The notes below the pieces were generated by a model. That model worked only from the letters and a program-made list of their open reading frames with translations. It made no database searches and was not told the origin of the DNA. The position numbers and the translations under genes were made by a program. A DNA stretch of 64,000 nucleotides from Planctomycetota bacterium (GTDB lineage Bacteria > Planctomycetota > Planctomycetia > Gemmatales > Gemmataceae). The stretch's first letter is position 1; every line of letters begins with the position of its first letter. Location: contig VGYC01000006.1 of assembly GCA_016873095.1 (NCBI GenBank), positions 1 through 64,000 of the forward strand, given 5' to 3'. Shown piece after piece: positions 8,363 through 16,439 of the stretch.

Positions 8363-8946
8363 CGTTTCTCGGTCCTCAGCTCGGCGTGCCGGAAGCAAGC
8401 GACGACGTGATCGTTGACTATGCCGACGGCCTGCATGAAGGCGTAGCAGATCGTGCTGCCGACGAACTTGAAGCCGCGCCGCTTCAGGTCCTTGCTCATC
8501 GCGTCAGACTTTGCCGTCCTCGCCGGCACGACCTTGATGGACTTCCAGCAGTTTTGTTTCGTCTGGTGATCAACGAAAGTCCAGATGTAGCTGTCGAAGG
8601 AACCGAGGCCGTGTTGCACGGCCAGGAACGCTTGTGCATTTACGACAGCAGCCTCGATCTTCAGCCGGTTGCGGACGATGCCGGCATCGGCCAGCAGGTC
8701 CTGTTTCTTCTTGAGGCCGTAGCGGGCGACAATGGCAGGATCGAAGTTGTCAAAGGCTTCTCGGTATCTTTCCCGCTTTTTCAGGATCGTCTCCCAGCTC
8801 AGGCCCGCCTGCGCTCCTTCGAGGATCAAGAACTCGAACAGCAGCCGATCGTCGTGGACCGGCACGCCCCATTCGGTGTCGTGGTACCGGACGTACAGCG
8901 CTGATTTCGCCCACGGACAGCGCTTGGGTGCTTCCTGGTCCTTCAT
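8359..8946 (-). CDS. tag: DNA-3-methyladenine glycosylase I
   Basis: Base-excision repair enzyme removing 3-methyladenine from alkylated DNA. The 195-residue protein matches Tag throughout: RCPWAKSALYVRYHDTEWGVPVHDDRLLFEFLILEGAQAGLSWETILKKRE, and near the end NDHVVACFRH. Cys and His of CPW...YHD together with His and Cys of DHVVAC are the expected zinc ligands. The ATG at 8946 has GGAAGGA about 6 nt upstream; the ATG at 8952 is an alternative. Coupled to the CPXCG gene downstream; the cupin gene lies just upstream on the same strand. Confidence 0.95.
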   Translation of the reverse strand: MKDQEAPKRCPWAKSALYVRYHDTEWGVPVHDDRLLFEFLILEGAQAGLSWETILKKRERYREAFDNFDPAIVARYGLKKKQDLLADAGIVRNRLKIEAAVVNAQAFLAVQHGLGSFDSYIWTFVDHQTKQNCWKSIKVVPARTAKSDAMSKDLKRRGFKFVGSTICYAFMQAVGIVNDHVVACFRHAELRTEKR

Positions 8947-8971
8947 CGCCATTCCTTCCAAAGAATCGAAG

Positions 8972-9376
8972 TTATCGGTCCGTCTCTTGCAGAGCTGTCT
9001 CACTCATGAGCGGCCAGCTTCTCTCCAGATGACCCGGCTCGTAGGCGGGGGCCGCCGCGCTGAAATAGCGCACGGCCACATCGCCGTCATTCTTCAGGCC
9101 ATGCGGCTGTCCGGCCGGTATGAACACGCAGTCGCCGGCGGAGACGCGCTGAGTCTCGTCTGCCACGGTCATCGACCCGCTGCCTTCAATGATGAAGTAG
9201 ACCTGTTCCGGTCGATGGCTGTGGATTCGTTGCTCTCCGCCGGGCTGGATCACAGCCAGCGTCGTCGTCAGGTGCTGGGCATGGCTGGTCCGAGGCGAAG
9301 CGAGCAAGTACGAAGTGATCCCCTCGGGACGGACATAGCGCGGCGCGTTTTCCTTCTTGAGGACGTGCATGATCAT
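8972..9376 (-). CDS. Small cupin-domain protein
   Basis: A 134-residue single cupin. Motif 1 is visible as HSHRPEQVYFIIEGSGSMTVADE (metal ligands H-x-H and E) and motif 2 as VFIPAGQPHGLKNDGD, so a metal-binding beta barrel is likely. The substrate cannot be told from sequence; such proteins include small isomerases, dioxygenases and sugar-binding sensors. GGAGA ribosome sites precede both candidate ATGs (9376 and 9370). It lies 25 nt upstream of tag on the same strand and is divergent from the DUF1501 gene. Confidence 0.8.
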   Translation of the reverse strand: MIMHVLKKENAPRYVRPEGITSYLLASPRTSHAQHLTTTLAVIQPGGEQRIHSHRPEQVYFIIEGSGSMTVADETQRVSAGDCVFIPAGQPHGLKNDGDVAVRYFSAAAPAYEPGHLERSWPLMSETALQETDR

Positions 9377-9467
9377 TCTCCATTCTCCAGTTCTCGCTGG
9401 TAAAAGCTTCGTGCCGACCTTACGATCATAGGGAGTGTTATTTGGATGTTGCCAGAGGAAACTTCGC

Positions 9468-10829
9468 ATGACCAGGCACGCGGCCACCATCACCCGACGG
9501 CGACTCTTGCAGGTCGGCGGCATCGGCGCTCTCGGTCTGGGCTTGCCGGAACTGCTGCACGCGCGGTCTCCCGGCACCGGCGGCCGACGCGCTGCCGGCG
9601 ACAAGTCCTGCATCTTCATCGTGCAATACGGCGGGGCCAGTCACATCGATACGCTGGACCCGAAGCCGGCCGCCCCCGAAGACATGCGCGGGCCGTACCG
9701 TCCCATCGCCACGCGCGTGTCCGGCATGCACCTGAGCGAGAAGTTGCCTCGACTGGCCGGGCTGGCAGATCGGTTCACGATCGTTCGCTCCATGACGCAC
9801 GGCAACGGCGGGCATGACGGCGGCATGCACATCTGCATGACCGGACATTCGAACCCGACGCCGGACACGCCGTACTTCGGATCGGTGATGGCGCGAGTGC
9901 GCCCCTCGACGCGCAACATACCGTCCTACGTCTGGCTGCAAAACCTGGCCGGCGACGTGCAACCGCGCTACCTCAGCGGCGGCTTCCTGGGAGCTGCCTA
10001 CAGCCCGCTGCGCGTCGGCAACGATCTGGACAATCCGTCGGCGGCCAGCTTCCGCGTGACTGCCTTCGATCCGCCCAGCGCGGTGTCGCGCGATCGCCTC
10101 AGCAATCGCTTCGACCTGCTGCGCCGCTTGCAATCGTCCGAGGACCATGGCCAGCCGGGCCATCTGCGGCAGTTTCAGGAACGCGCTCTCGACCTGGTCA
10201 CCGGTCCGGAAGCGCGGCGCGCATTCGACCTGGAGCGCGAGCCGTCGCGGCTGCGCGATCGCTATGGCCGGCATCCGCTCGGCCAGAACCTGCTCATGGC
10301 ACGGCGGCTCGTCGAAGCCGGCGTGCGTCTCGTCAGCGTCACCGCCTGGACCGGTACGCCCCCCGGCGAGCGCTTTCGCAACGTGCAGACCTGGGACATG
10401 CACGGCGACGGCCCGGGCCTGGGCAGCATCTTTGGCACCACCGCCTTTGGCCTGGGCTGGGCACTGCCAAACCTGGACCAGGGCGTGTCGGCCCTGCTCG
10501 AAGACCTCGAGCTGCGCGGCTTGCTGGAAAACACGCTAGTGGTGATGGTGGGCGAGTTTGGTCGCACGCCGCGGATCAGCGGCGCCGGCCGCGACCACTG
10601 GCCCGCCTGTTATGCCGCGCTTCTCGCCGGCGGCGGCGTCCGCCGCGGCGCCGTCATTGGCGCCTCCGATCCCATCGGCGCCTATGTCAAGGACCGCCCG
10701 GTTTCCCCGGAAAACTTTGGGGCCACGCTCTTTCACCTCCTGGGAGTGCCGCCGGACAGCCGGTTGGGCCTGGATGGCTTCACAAGGCCGGCCAGCACCG
10801 GACAGGTCGTGGCCGAATTGCTGACATAG
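9468..10829 (+). CDS. DUF1501 family protein (Tat-exported, sulfatase-like fold)
   Basis: A 453-residue member of the DUF1501 family, abundant in planctomycetes and distantly related to sulfatases and alkaline phosphatases. The N-terminus TRRRLLQVGGIGALGLGLPELL is a twin-arginine signal, so export in folded form is likely. Visible family features are FIVQYGGASHIDTLDPKP, MTHGNGGHDGGMHICMTGH, and near the C-terminus VVMVGEFGRTPRISGAGRDHWP. AGAGGAA lies 8 nt before the ATG. These genes usually follow a PSD1 cytochrome-domain gene; none is next to this one, and the role is unknown. Confidence 0.88.
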   Translation: MTRHAATITRRRLLQVGGIGALGLGLPELLHARSPGTGGRRAAGDKSCIFIVQYGGASHIDTLDPKPAAPEDMRGPYRPIATRVSGMHLSEKLPRLAGLADRFTIVRSMTHGNGGHDGGMHICMTGHSNPTPDTPYFGSVMARVRPSTRNIPSYVWLQNLAGDVQPRYLSGGFLGAAYSPLRVGNDLDNPSAASFRVTAFDPPSAVSRDRLSNRFDLLRRLQSSEDHGQPGHLRQFQERALDLVTGPEARRAFDLEREPSRLRDRYGRHPLGQNLLMARRLVEAGVRLVSVTAWTGTPPGERFRNVQTWDMHGDGPGLGSIFGTTAFGLGWALPNLDQGVSALLEDLELRGLLENTLVVMVGEFGRTPRISGAGRDHWPACYAALLAGGGVRRGAVIGASDPIGAYVKDRPVSPENFGATLFHLLGVPPDSRLGLDGFTRPASTGQVVAELLT

Positions 10830-10937
10830 CTGCGCAGGGGCCGAAGCGTCTGCGGGGGCTACGATCATTCTTGCCCACGCCTCGGTTCTGCGCAATCGCT
10901 GATGGCTGATTGCTCAGCTCATATACTGTTTCTTGAC

Positions 10938-12518
10938 ATGGGAACAGAATCGCTGAGCCGAGCACTGGTCGAGTTTTTCCCGCACCTTCTGCCGGAAGGG
11001 ATCCTGGTTGCGATTGCCTGCGTTGTGTTCCTGGGCGCGACCACGCGGGCCGGCCGCAACCTCTGGTATCTCCTCAGCCTGGGTGCGCTGGCGACGGGCG
11101 TGCTGCTGATAATCGCCCAGGGGCCGCCGTTGTCGGGAAGCAACAGCAATCGGCCGGAAACATTCGCCAGCCCGGTGCTCTTCGACAACCTGACCTGGTT
11201 CATCCGGCTGCTGGCGTTCGGCGGCGGCCTGGTGTTTGTCCTGTTCAGCTGGAGCGAGGTGCCGGAGAAACAGGCGGCCGACTTCCTTGGCTGCATGCTC
11301 GTCACCATCGCCGGCCTCAGCATGTGCGGGTCCGCCAACGATCTCATCGGCCTGTTCCTCTCCCTGGAGATGATCAGCATCCCGACATACGTGTTGCTCT
11401 ATCTGCCGAGGTACGATGAAGCGTCGCAGGAAGCGAGCATGAAGTATTTCCTGCTCAGCATTTTCTCGTCGGCGTTTCTGCTCTTTGGCTTCAGTTACCT
11501 TTACGGCCTGGCGGGGACGACCAACCTTTCCGGCATCTTGCACGCGCTGGACACAACGGACGTGCGCGACCGTCCGGCGCTGGCGTCAGTGGTGCTCATC
11601 ATGGTGGTGGCGGGGCTCGGCTTCAAGATCACGGCGGCGCCGTTTCACTTCTACGCGCCTGACGTCTACCAGGGCGCACCGACGGTCGGCGCTGCGCTGC
11701 TCGCGTTCATTCCGAAGGCCGCTGGCTTTGTCGCGCTGCTGCGCGTCCTTGGATTTGTCTTTCCGGCGGCGGTGTCGGCACGGGCGGGCATCGGCATGGC
11801 GTTTGGCGATCAGACACCCATCCTGCTCTGCTTCCTGGCCGCCGTCACCATGTTCGTTGGCAACCTGCTCGCCCTCTGGCAAGACAACCTGAAACGGCTG
11901 TTCGCATATTCGAGCATCGCTCACGCAGGATACATGCTGATCGCGCTGGCAGCAGCGCCGTTGCTGCGTCAGGCTGGCCGCAACGAGGGCGCCGACGGCA
12001 TCGAGGCGCTGCTTTATTACCTGGTCGCTTACGGCGCGATGACGGTCGGCGCCTTCGCGGTGATCTCCTATCTGAGCACGCCGGAGCGGCCCATCGAGAC
12101 CGTCGACGATCTCGCCGGGCTGAGCCGCAGCCATCCCGGCGTCGCCTTGCTCATGGTGCTGTTCCTGTTCAGCCTCATCGGCATCCCGCTGACGGCCGGC
12201 TTCACGGGCAAGTTTCTCATCTTCTTCGGGGCGCTCGCGGTCCCCGGAGGCGAGCGGGCGACGCTGTTCCCCATCCTGGCCGTGCTCGGCATGATCAACG
12301 CCGCCATCGGCGCCTGGTATTATCTGCGGCTCGTCGCCGTCATGTATCTGCGCACCAGCGTGCGGCCGGTGGAAGGCAAGTGGTGCCCGGCCGGTCTCGC
12401 CGCCGTCGGCATCTGTGCGCTGCTGACGCTGGGCCTGAGTCTGCCGCCCGGCGCCGACTGGCTGGTGCAGGCGGCCCGCAAGGCGAGCGGGGCGACGACG
12501 GCGGCGGCGCCCAAGTGA
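10938..12518 (+). CDS. nuoN: NADH-quinone oxidoreductase subunit N
   Basis: One of the antiporter-like proton-pumping membrane subunits of complex I. The 526-residue, very hydrophobic product has about 14 membrane segments and the Nuo L/M/N core: LIGLFLSLEMISIPTYVLLY (the conserved Glu), KYFLLSIFSSAFLLFG, GLGFKITAAPFHFYAPDVYQGAPT, LFAYSSIAHAGYMLI and GIPLTAGFTGKFLIF. The start is uncertain: the ATG at 10938 fits best, and an ATG at 10902 would add 12 residues; neither has a clear ribosome site. No other nuo gene lies nearby, so nuoN is isolated from, or at the broken end of, its operon. A terminator-like hairpin follows. Confidence 0.92.
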   Translation: MGTESLSRALVEFFPHLLPEGILVAIACVVFLGATTRAGRNLWYLLSLGALATGVLLIIAQGPPLSGSNSNRPETFASPVLFDNLTWFIRLLAFGGGLVFVLFSWSEVPEKQAADFLGCMLVTIAGLSMCGSANDLIGLFLSLEMISIPTYVLLYLPRYDEASQEASMKYFLLSIFSSAFLLFGFSYLYGLAGTTNLSGILHALDTTDVRDRPALASVVLIMVVAGLGFKITAAPFHFYAPDVYQGAPTVGAALLAFIPKAAGFVALLRVLGFVFPAAVSARAGIGMAFGDQTPILLCFLAAVTMFVGNLLALWQDNLKRLFAYSSIAHAGYMLIALAAAPLLRQAGRNEGADGIEALLYYLVAYGAMTVGAFAVISYLSTPERPIETVDDLAGLSRSHPGVALLMVLFLFSLIGIPLTAGFTGKFLIFFGALAVPGGERATLFPILAVLGMINAAIGAWYYLRLVAVMYLRTSVRPVEGKWCPAGLAAVGICALLTLGLSLPPGADWLVQAARKASGATTAAAPK

Positions 12519-12565
12519 GTTCTCATCTTGGATTTGACTTGCAGCTGGAAGCAGGTCTTTGAAAA

Positions 12566-12610
12566 CAAGAAACCCCTTCTCGCGCGATAGTGATCTCGAG
12601 CGAGAAGGGG
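12566..12610 (-). terminator. Rho-independent terminator of csrA (convergent with nuoN)
   Basis: Perfect 11-bp arms CCCCTTCTCGC (12573-12583) and GCGAGAAGGGG (12600-12610) enclose a 16-nt loop. Read leftward, the stem is followed by a T-rich run (complement of gaaaacaagaaa), the normal layout for stopping csrA transcription. It lies between the convergent stops of nuoN and csrA. Confidence 0.7.
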
Positions 12611-12629
12611 AATGTGAACGCTTGGTGAG

Positions 12630-12842
12630 TCATTCCCCTGGCTTGGCGGCCACCGTGGAGGGGGCGGGCTCGGCGCCGGGCTTGCCGTGGATGGCCTCGA
12701 AGACCTCCTGGCGATGCACCGGGACTTCTTTCGGCGCAACGATTCCCAGCCGAACCTTGTCGCCGCGGATCTCGACCACGGTGACGGTGATGTCGTTGTT
12801 GATGACGATACTCTCGTTTTTTTTCCTGGACAGAACTAACAT
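12630..12842 (-). CDS. csrA: Carbon storage regulator CsrA
   Basis: Small RNA-binding dimer that represses or activates translation by binding GGA motifs in mRNA leaders. The 70-residue product has the complete core: MLVLSRKKNESIVINNDITVTVVEIRGDKVRLGIVAPKEVPVHRQEVFEAI, with Leu4, Arg6 and the V-P-V-H-R-Q/E-E segment that forms the RNA-binding surface. The last 16 residues are Ala/Pro-rich and variable. The start is unambiguous and sits behind AAGGATAGG. It has its own promoter (13036-13064) with a leader of about 190 nt, and its own terminator. No flagellar gene such as fliW adjoins it. Confidence 0.97.
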   Translation of the reverse strand: MLVLSRKKNESIVINNDITVTVVEIRGDKVRLGIVAPKEVPVHRQEVFEAIHGKPGAEPAPSTVAAKPGE

Positions 12843-13035
12843 CGCCGCCTATCCTTCTTGGAAACAAGGGAGCAAATCCTGGTAACTGGTCCGGACGCGA
12901 TGCTTCAATCCAGCGGGGAAGCTGCGCGCCAGGGGCAGATCCACCACCCCTGCAAAGAACCAGGCGAGAACCTTTTCATCCGTGATGCTGCGGCTGGGAG
13001 TATGCACGGACTGCGGGCAAGGTTTCTCACCTATT

Positions 13036-13064
13036 ATCGTACCCGTCCAATTTTTGCCCGTCAA
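13036..13064 (-). promoter_or_regulatory. Sigma-70-like promoter of csrA
   Basis: Reading leftward: TTGACG (13064-13059), a 17-nt spacer and TACGAT (13041-13036). Spacing is ideal and both boxes are close to consensus. Transcription would start near 13030, giving a leader of about 190 nt before csrA that carries AGGAT motifs at about 12858 and 12881 (the first next to the start), possible CsrA binding sites. Confidence 0.65.
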
Positions 13065-13115
13065 GGGGCGCGGCAAGCTTTTTGATATTTTTTCTCGCCC
13101 TTTGGCACGACTCTT

Positions 13116-13146
13116 CCGATCGTCTCAACCAACTTAGAACGATCGG
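13116..13146. other. Inverted repeat in long non-coding region
   Basis: CCGATCGT (13116-13123) and ACGATCGG (13139-13146) form a perfect 8-bp stem with a 15-nt loop, upstream of the csrA promoter. It could be an operator or part of a structured RNA. Around it (13065-13516) I see no acceptable gene. Confidence 0.4.
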
Positions 13147-13419
13147 ATTTGCAGCTGGAGCCTCCTAGACGCCGGACAGTCGTCCTGTCTTTCCCAAACT
13201 ATCCAATTTGGCAAACGGACCGGGTGCGAGGGTGCCGAGGGCAGTCACAACTGTCTTGTTCATAGAGCATTACGACGCGGCGGGGATGTCCGCCACATAG
13301 TGTCCAACCGGCCTCCGCCCACTCCAAAGGAGCGGCGCGACTTGCAGCCGTAATCTGCCGACTCGGCGGCGAGGACGGATTCGAGTATGTGCGATTATGC
13401 CGCCTTGGGAATCTGGAGG

Positions 13420-13452
13420 AGCGAGCTTTATCCCTAAAGTTGGCTCGCTTTT
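13420..13452 (+). terminator. Terminator-like hairpin in the csrA-SDR gap
   Basis: AGCGAGC (13420-13426) pairs with GCTCGCT (13443-13449) and is followed by TTTT (13449-13452). On the + strand this resembles a short intrinsic terminator although no gene ends there, so it may close a small RNA from 13150-13420 or act in the SDR leader. Confidence 0.35.
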
Positions 13453-13516
13453 GCGTTGCCGGCTCGGTAGTCTGGTAGATTTGGATAAGGTGATACTCCC
13501 GGGGAGCTTGGTGCTG

Positions 13517-14320
13517 ATGAAGCGAGACCTGGCCGGTAGTCGGATTCTCATAACGGGCGCGTCGAGCGGCATCGGCCGCTCGCTCGCCGAGCAGCTGGCC
13601 GCCAAGGGGGCGCGTGTTGCCGCATCTGCGCGCTCGGGCGCAAAGCTGACCGAACTGGCAGATGCCCTGAACGCCCGCGGCGGCGACGTCCTGCCGCTGC
13701 AGGCCGATGTGACAGTCGAGGCGGATCGGCAGCGGCTGCTGGATCGGGTCGTGGATTTTTTTGGCGGGCTCGATGTTCTCATCAACAATGCCGGCGTTGC
13801 CAGCTGGGGCCATTTCGCCGACTCGACGGAAGAGATTCTGCGCCAGGTGATGGAGGTCAATTTTTTCGCGCCGGCCGAGTTGATTCGCCGGGCCATTCCC
13901 ATCCTGGTTGACGGGCGGCAGCCCGCGGTTGTGAATATCGGCTCGATGTGCGGGCGGCGCGGCATGCCGGCCTGGACGGAGTACTCTGCCAGCAAGCATG
14001 CCCTGAGCGGGTTGACCGAGGCGCTGCGCGGCGAGCTGGCGCGATTCGACATCGACATCCTCATCATGCAACCCGGGCTGACTCGCAGCGATTTCTCGCA
14101 CCATTTCCTGCGCAACGAGGGCCGCATGCCCATCGACTTCAGCGCCGGCATGCCACCCGAGACGGTTGCGGCCGACATCATCCGTGCCATCGAGCGCAAC
14201 CGCACGGAAACTGTCCTCGGCAGCGATGCCCGCTGGTTCCTGCGCTTTCAACGATTCTTTCCGCGTCTGCTCGATCGTCTGATAGCCCGCCGCGTGCGAA
14301 AACTGTATGAAACGTCGTAG
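13517..14320 (+). CDS. Short-chain dehydrogenase/reductase
   Basis: NAD(P)-dependent oxidoreductase of the classical SDR family, 267 residues. Visible: LITGASSGIGRS (cofactor glycine motif, residues 10-21), DVLINNAGVASWG, the catalytic Ser in VVNIGSMCG, YSASK (catalytic Tyr and Lys), and QPGLTRSDF after it. A Lys/Arg-rich amphipathic C-terminus (FQRFFPRLLDRLIARRVRKLYET) could hold it at the membrane, as in lipid-modifying SDRs. The substrate is unknown. The start (ATG 13517) is the first that leaves a normal Rossmann N-terminus; the ribosome site is weak. It is 58 nt upstream of the amidotransferase gene and probably heads that operon. Confidence 0.9.
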   Translation: MKRDLAGSRILITGASSGIGRSLAEQLAAKGARVAASARSGAKLTELADALNARGGDVLPLQADVTVEADRQRLLDRVVDFFGGLDVLINNAGVASWGHFADSTEEILRQVMEVNFFAPAELIRRAIPILVDGRQPAVVNIGSMCGRRGMPAWTEYSASKHALSGLTEALRGELARFDIDILIMQPGLTRSDFSHHFLRNEGRMPIDFSAGMPPETVAADIIRAIERNRTETVLGSDARWFLRFQRFFPRLLDRLIARRVRKLYETS

Positions 14321-14378
14321 CGGCAAGCTGGCAGCTTGTGGCTACGAGGCTTGTGGCCAGGAGGCAAGAGGCAAAGGA

Positions 14379-16403
14379 ATGTGCGGCATCGCGGGCATCG
14401 TGGATCTGAGAGGGTCACGGTCGATCGAGCCGGGAATCGCGCGGCGGATGGCGGCTGCCATCGTGCATCGTGGACCGGATGAGGACGGCTACTTCGACCG
14501 CCCCAATCTAGCGCTTTCGTCGCGCCGGCTCAGCATTGTCGGCTTGCAGGACGGTCGGCAGCCGATCACCAATGAAGACGGCTCGATTGCCGTCGTCTAC
14601 AATGGCGAGCTGTTCGACTATCCCGAGCGCCGCGCCGATCTCGTCGCGCGCGGCCACGTCTTCCGCACGCACTGCGATACGGAACTCATCCCCCACCTGT
14701 ATGAAGATCACGGCGAGGAGATGCTGGACAAGCTCCGCGGGCAATTCGCCCTGGCCTTGTGGGACGAGCGCCGACAGCGGTTGATCCTGGCGCGCGACCG
14801 TTTCGGCATCTGCCCGCTGTACTGGACACGGCAGACCGGGGCCGACGGCGACCGGCTGCTGTTCGCCTCCGAGATCAAGGCGCTGCTGGCATCGGGGCTG
14901 GTGCGTGCCGAGCCGGATCCGCGCGGCATCAATCACGCGTTCACGTTCTTCGCCATGCCTGGCCCGGTGACGTGCTTTGCCGGCGTGCAGATCCTTTTGC
15001 CGGGACATTACCTGGTCATCGACCTCGTGGACTCGGGCGCCGCCGTCGTGCGGGAAAAGATTTTCTGGCAGATCGATTTCCCCGATCGCGGGCAGGAGGA
15101 GCGGGGGGATCCGCGCCGGGTGGTGGACGAATTCGAGCAGATCTTTCAGGCGGCCGTCGACCGCAGGCTTCGCGCCGATGTTCCGGTTGTTTCGTATCTC
15201 TCCGGCGGCGTCGATTCCAGCGTCGTCGTCGCTCATGCCTGCCATTTGCGCCGCCAGGAAGGCAAATCCGCCATTCCGACGTTCACGATCTCCATCCAGG
15301 ACCCGGAGCTGAACGAGCGCAGCGAGGCCGGTATCGTTTCCCGGCACCTCGGCGCGCGGCCCGTCATCGTCGATTGCGGGCCCAGCGAGATTCTCAATGC
15401 CTATCCGCAATTGATTCGCGCCGCGGAAGGTCCGGTCATCGATACCGCATGTGCGGCGCTATTGCTGCTGGCCCGCGAGGTGCACGCCCAGGGGTACAAG
15501 GTTGCCCTCACGGGCGAGGGTGCGGACGAATGGCTGGCCGGCTATCCCTGGTACAAGGTCCACAAGCTGCTCGGCTTTCTGGACATCATCCCGGGACTCG
15601 GCAAGCTCGTGCGGCGAGCCTATCTGCGCTTTTCCGGAGCGCCGCGCTTTCCGTGGTCGATGGTGAAACGGGTTCACGAAGCAGTCGGCGGCGCCAACGC
15701 CTGGCTCGATATCTACGGCCTGTTCAGCGCCAGCAAGCTGCGCCTGTTCAGCGCGGACATGTGGGAACGGCTGGGCGATCACATTCCCTACGCCGATCTG
15801 CAGCTCAACCTGGAGCGGGCACGGCGCTGGCATCCGCTGAATCGCTCGCTGTACCTGGGCGCTCGCGTCATGCTGCCCGGCTTGCTGCTGGCCTCGAAGG
15901 GGGATCGCGTGGCCATGAATTCCTCGGTCGAGACGCGTTATCCGTTTCTCGACGAGGAGGTGTACGCCTTCCTGGCGAAGCTGCATCCGCGCTGGAAGAT
16001 GCGTGGCTTTCGCGACAAGTACATCCTCCGGAAAATGGCGGAGCGCTGGGTGCCGCGCGAGATCGCCTGGCGGCGCAAGGCGATGTTTCGCGCCCCTTTC
16101 GATGCCTTTCACGCCGACCCGAAAGACTTGCCGCCGTTCGTGGAGCAGCTGCTGTCGCCGGAATCCCTGGCGCGCACGGGTTACTTCGATGTCGACAATG
16201 TGCGCCACTGGCGCGACGCCTATCGCAGGCTGCGCGCAGGGTCGGCGCAACGCACCATGATCGAGATGGGCCTGGTTGGCGTCATCTCGACGCAGCTCTG
16301 GCATCACACGTACATCGACAGCAGCCTTGCCGATCTGCCGGGTATTGACTCGTCGGCACGGCAAAGCGAAGAATGCGTTGCCAATCTGCAATCGTCGATC
16401 TGA
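14379..16403 (+). CDS. Asparagine synthetase-like glutamine amidotransferase
   Basis: A 674-residue AsnB-family protein. It starts MCGIAGIVDL, so Cys2 is the N-terminal glutaminase nucleophile, and RRLSIVG, NGELFDY and ARDRFGICPLYW follow. The synthetase half carries the ATP-pyrophosphatase loop SYLSGGVDSSV (about residue 274), EGADEWLAGYPWYK, and RVAMNSSVETRYPFLDEEV. Family members make asparagine or amidate other carboxylates in antibiotic, exopolysaccharide and surface-glycan pathways. At about 670 residues it resembles the secondary-pathway type. Setting between an SDR and a DevBCA-type exporter (permease start 36 nt after its stop) suggests it amidates an exported product; this is inference. 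Confidence 0.88.
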   Translation: MCGIAGIVDLRGSRSIEPGIARRMAAAIVHRGPDEDGYFDRPNLALSSRRLSIVGLQDGRQPITNEDGSIAVVYNGELFDYPERRADLVARGHVFRTHCDTELIPHLYEDHGEEMLDKLRGQFALALWDERRQRLILARDRFGICPLYWTRQTGADGDRLLFASEIKALLASGLVRAEPDPRGINHAFTFFAMPGPVTCFAGVQILLPGHYLVIDLVDSGAAVVREKIFWQIDFPDRGQEERGDPRRVVDEFEQIFQAAVDRRLRADVPVVSYLSGGVDSSVVVAHACHLRRQEGKSAIPTFTISIQDPELNERSEAGIVSRHLGARPVIVDCGPSEILNAYPQLIRAAEGPVIDTACAALLLLAREVHAQGYKVALTGEGADEWLAGYPWYKVHKLLGFLDIIPGLGKLVRRAYLRFSGAPRFPWSMVKRVHEAVGGANAWLDIYGLFSASKLRLFSADMWERLGDHIPYADLQLNLERARRWHPLNRSLYLGARVMLPGLLLASKGDRVAMNSSVETRYPFLDEEVYAFLAKLHPRWKMRGFRDKYILRKMAERWVPREIAWRRKAMFRAPFDAFHADPKDLPPFVEQLLSPESLARTGYFDVDNVRHWRDAYRRLRAGSAQRTMIEMGLVGVISTQLWHHTYIDSSLADLPGIDSSARQSEECVANLQSSI

Positions 16404-16439
16404 ACGGGCCCTTTGCATAGAATCCCGACGGGGAATGAC

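Noticed and set aside
12849-13076. 75-codon leftward frame in the csrA leader
   Set aside because: Its start lies upstream of the best csrA promoter, there is no ribosome site, and no resemblance to a known protein.
13101-13117. Second sigma-54-like site (TTTGGCACG) near csrA
   Set aside because: The downstream part reads TTCCG with GG-N10-CC, so the invariant GC is missing.
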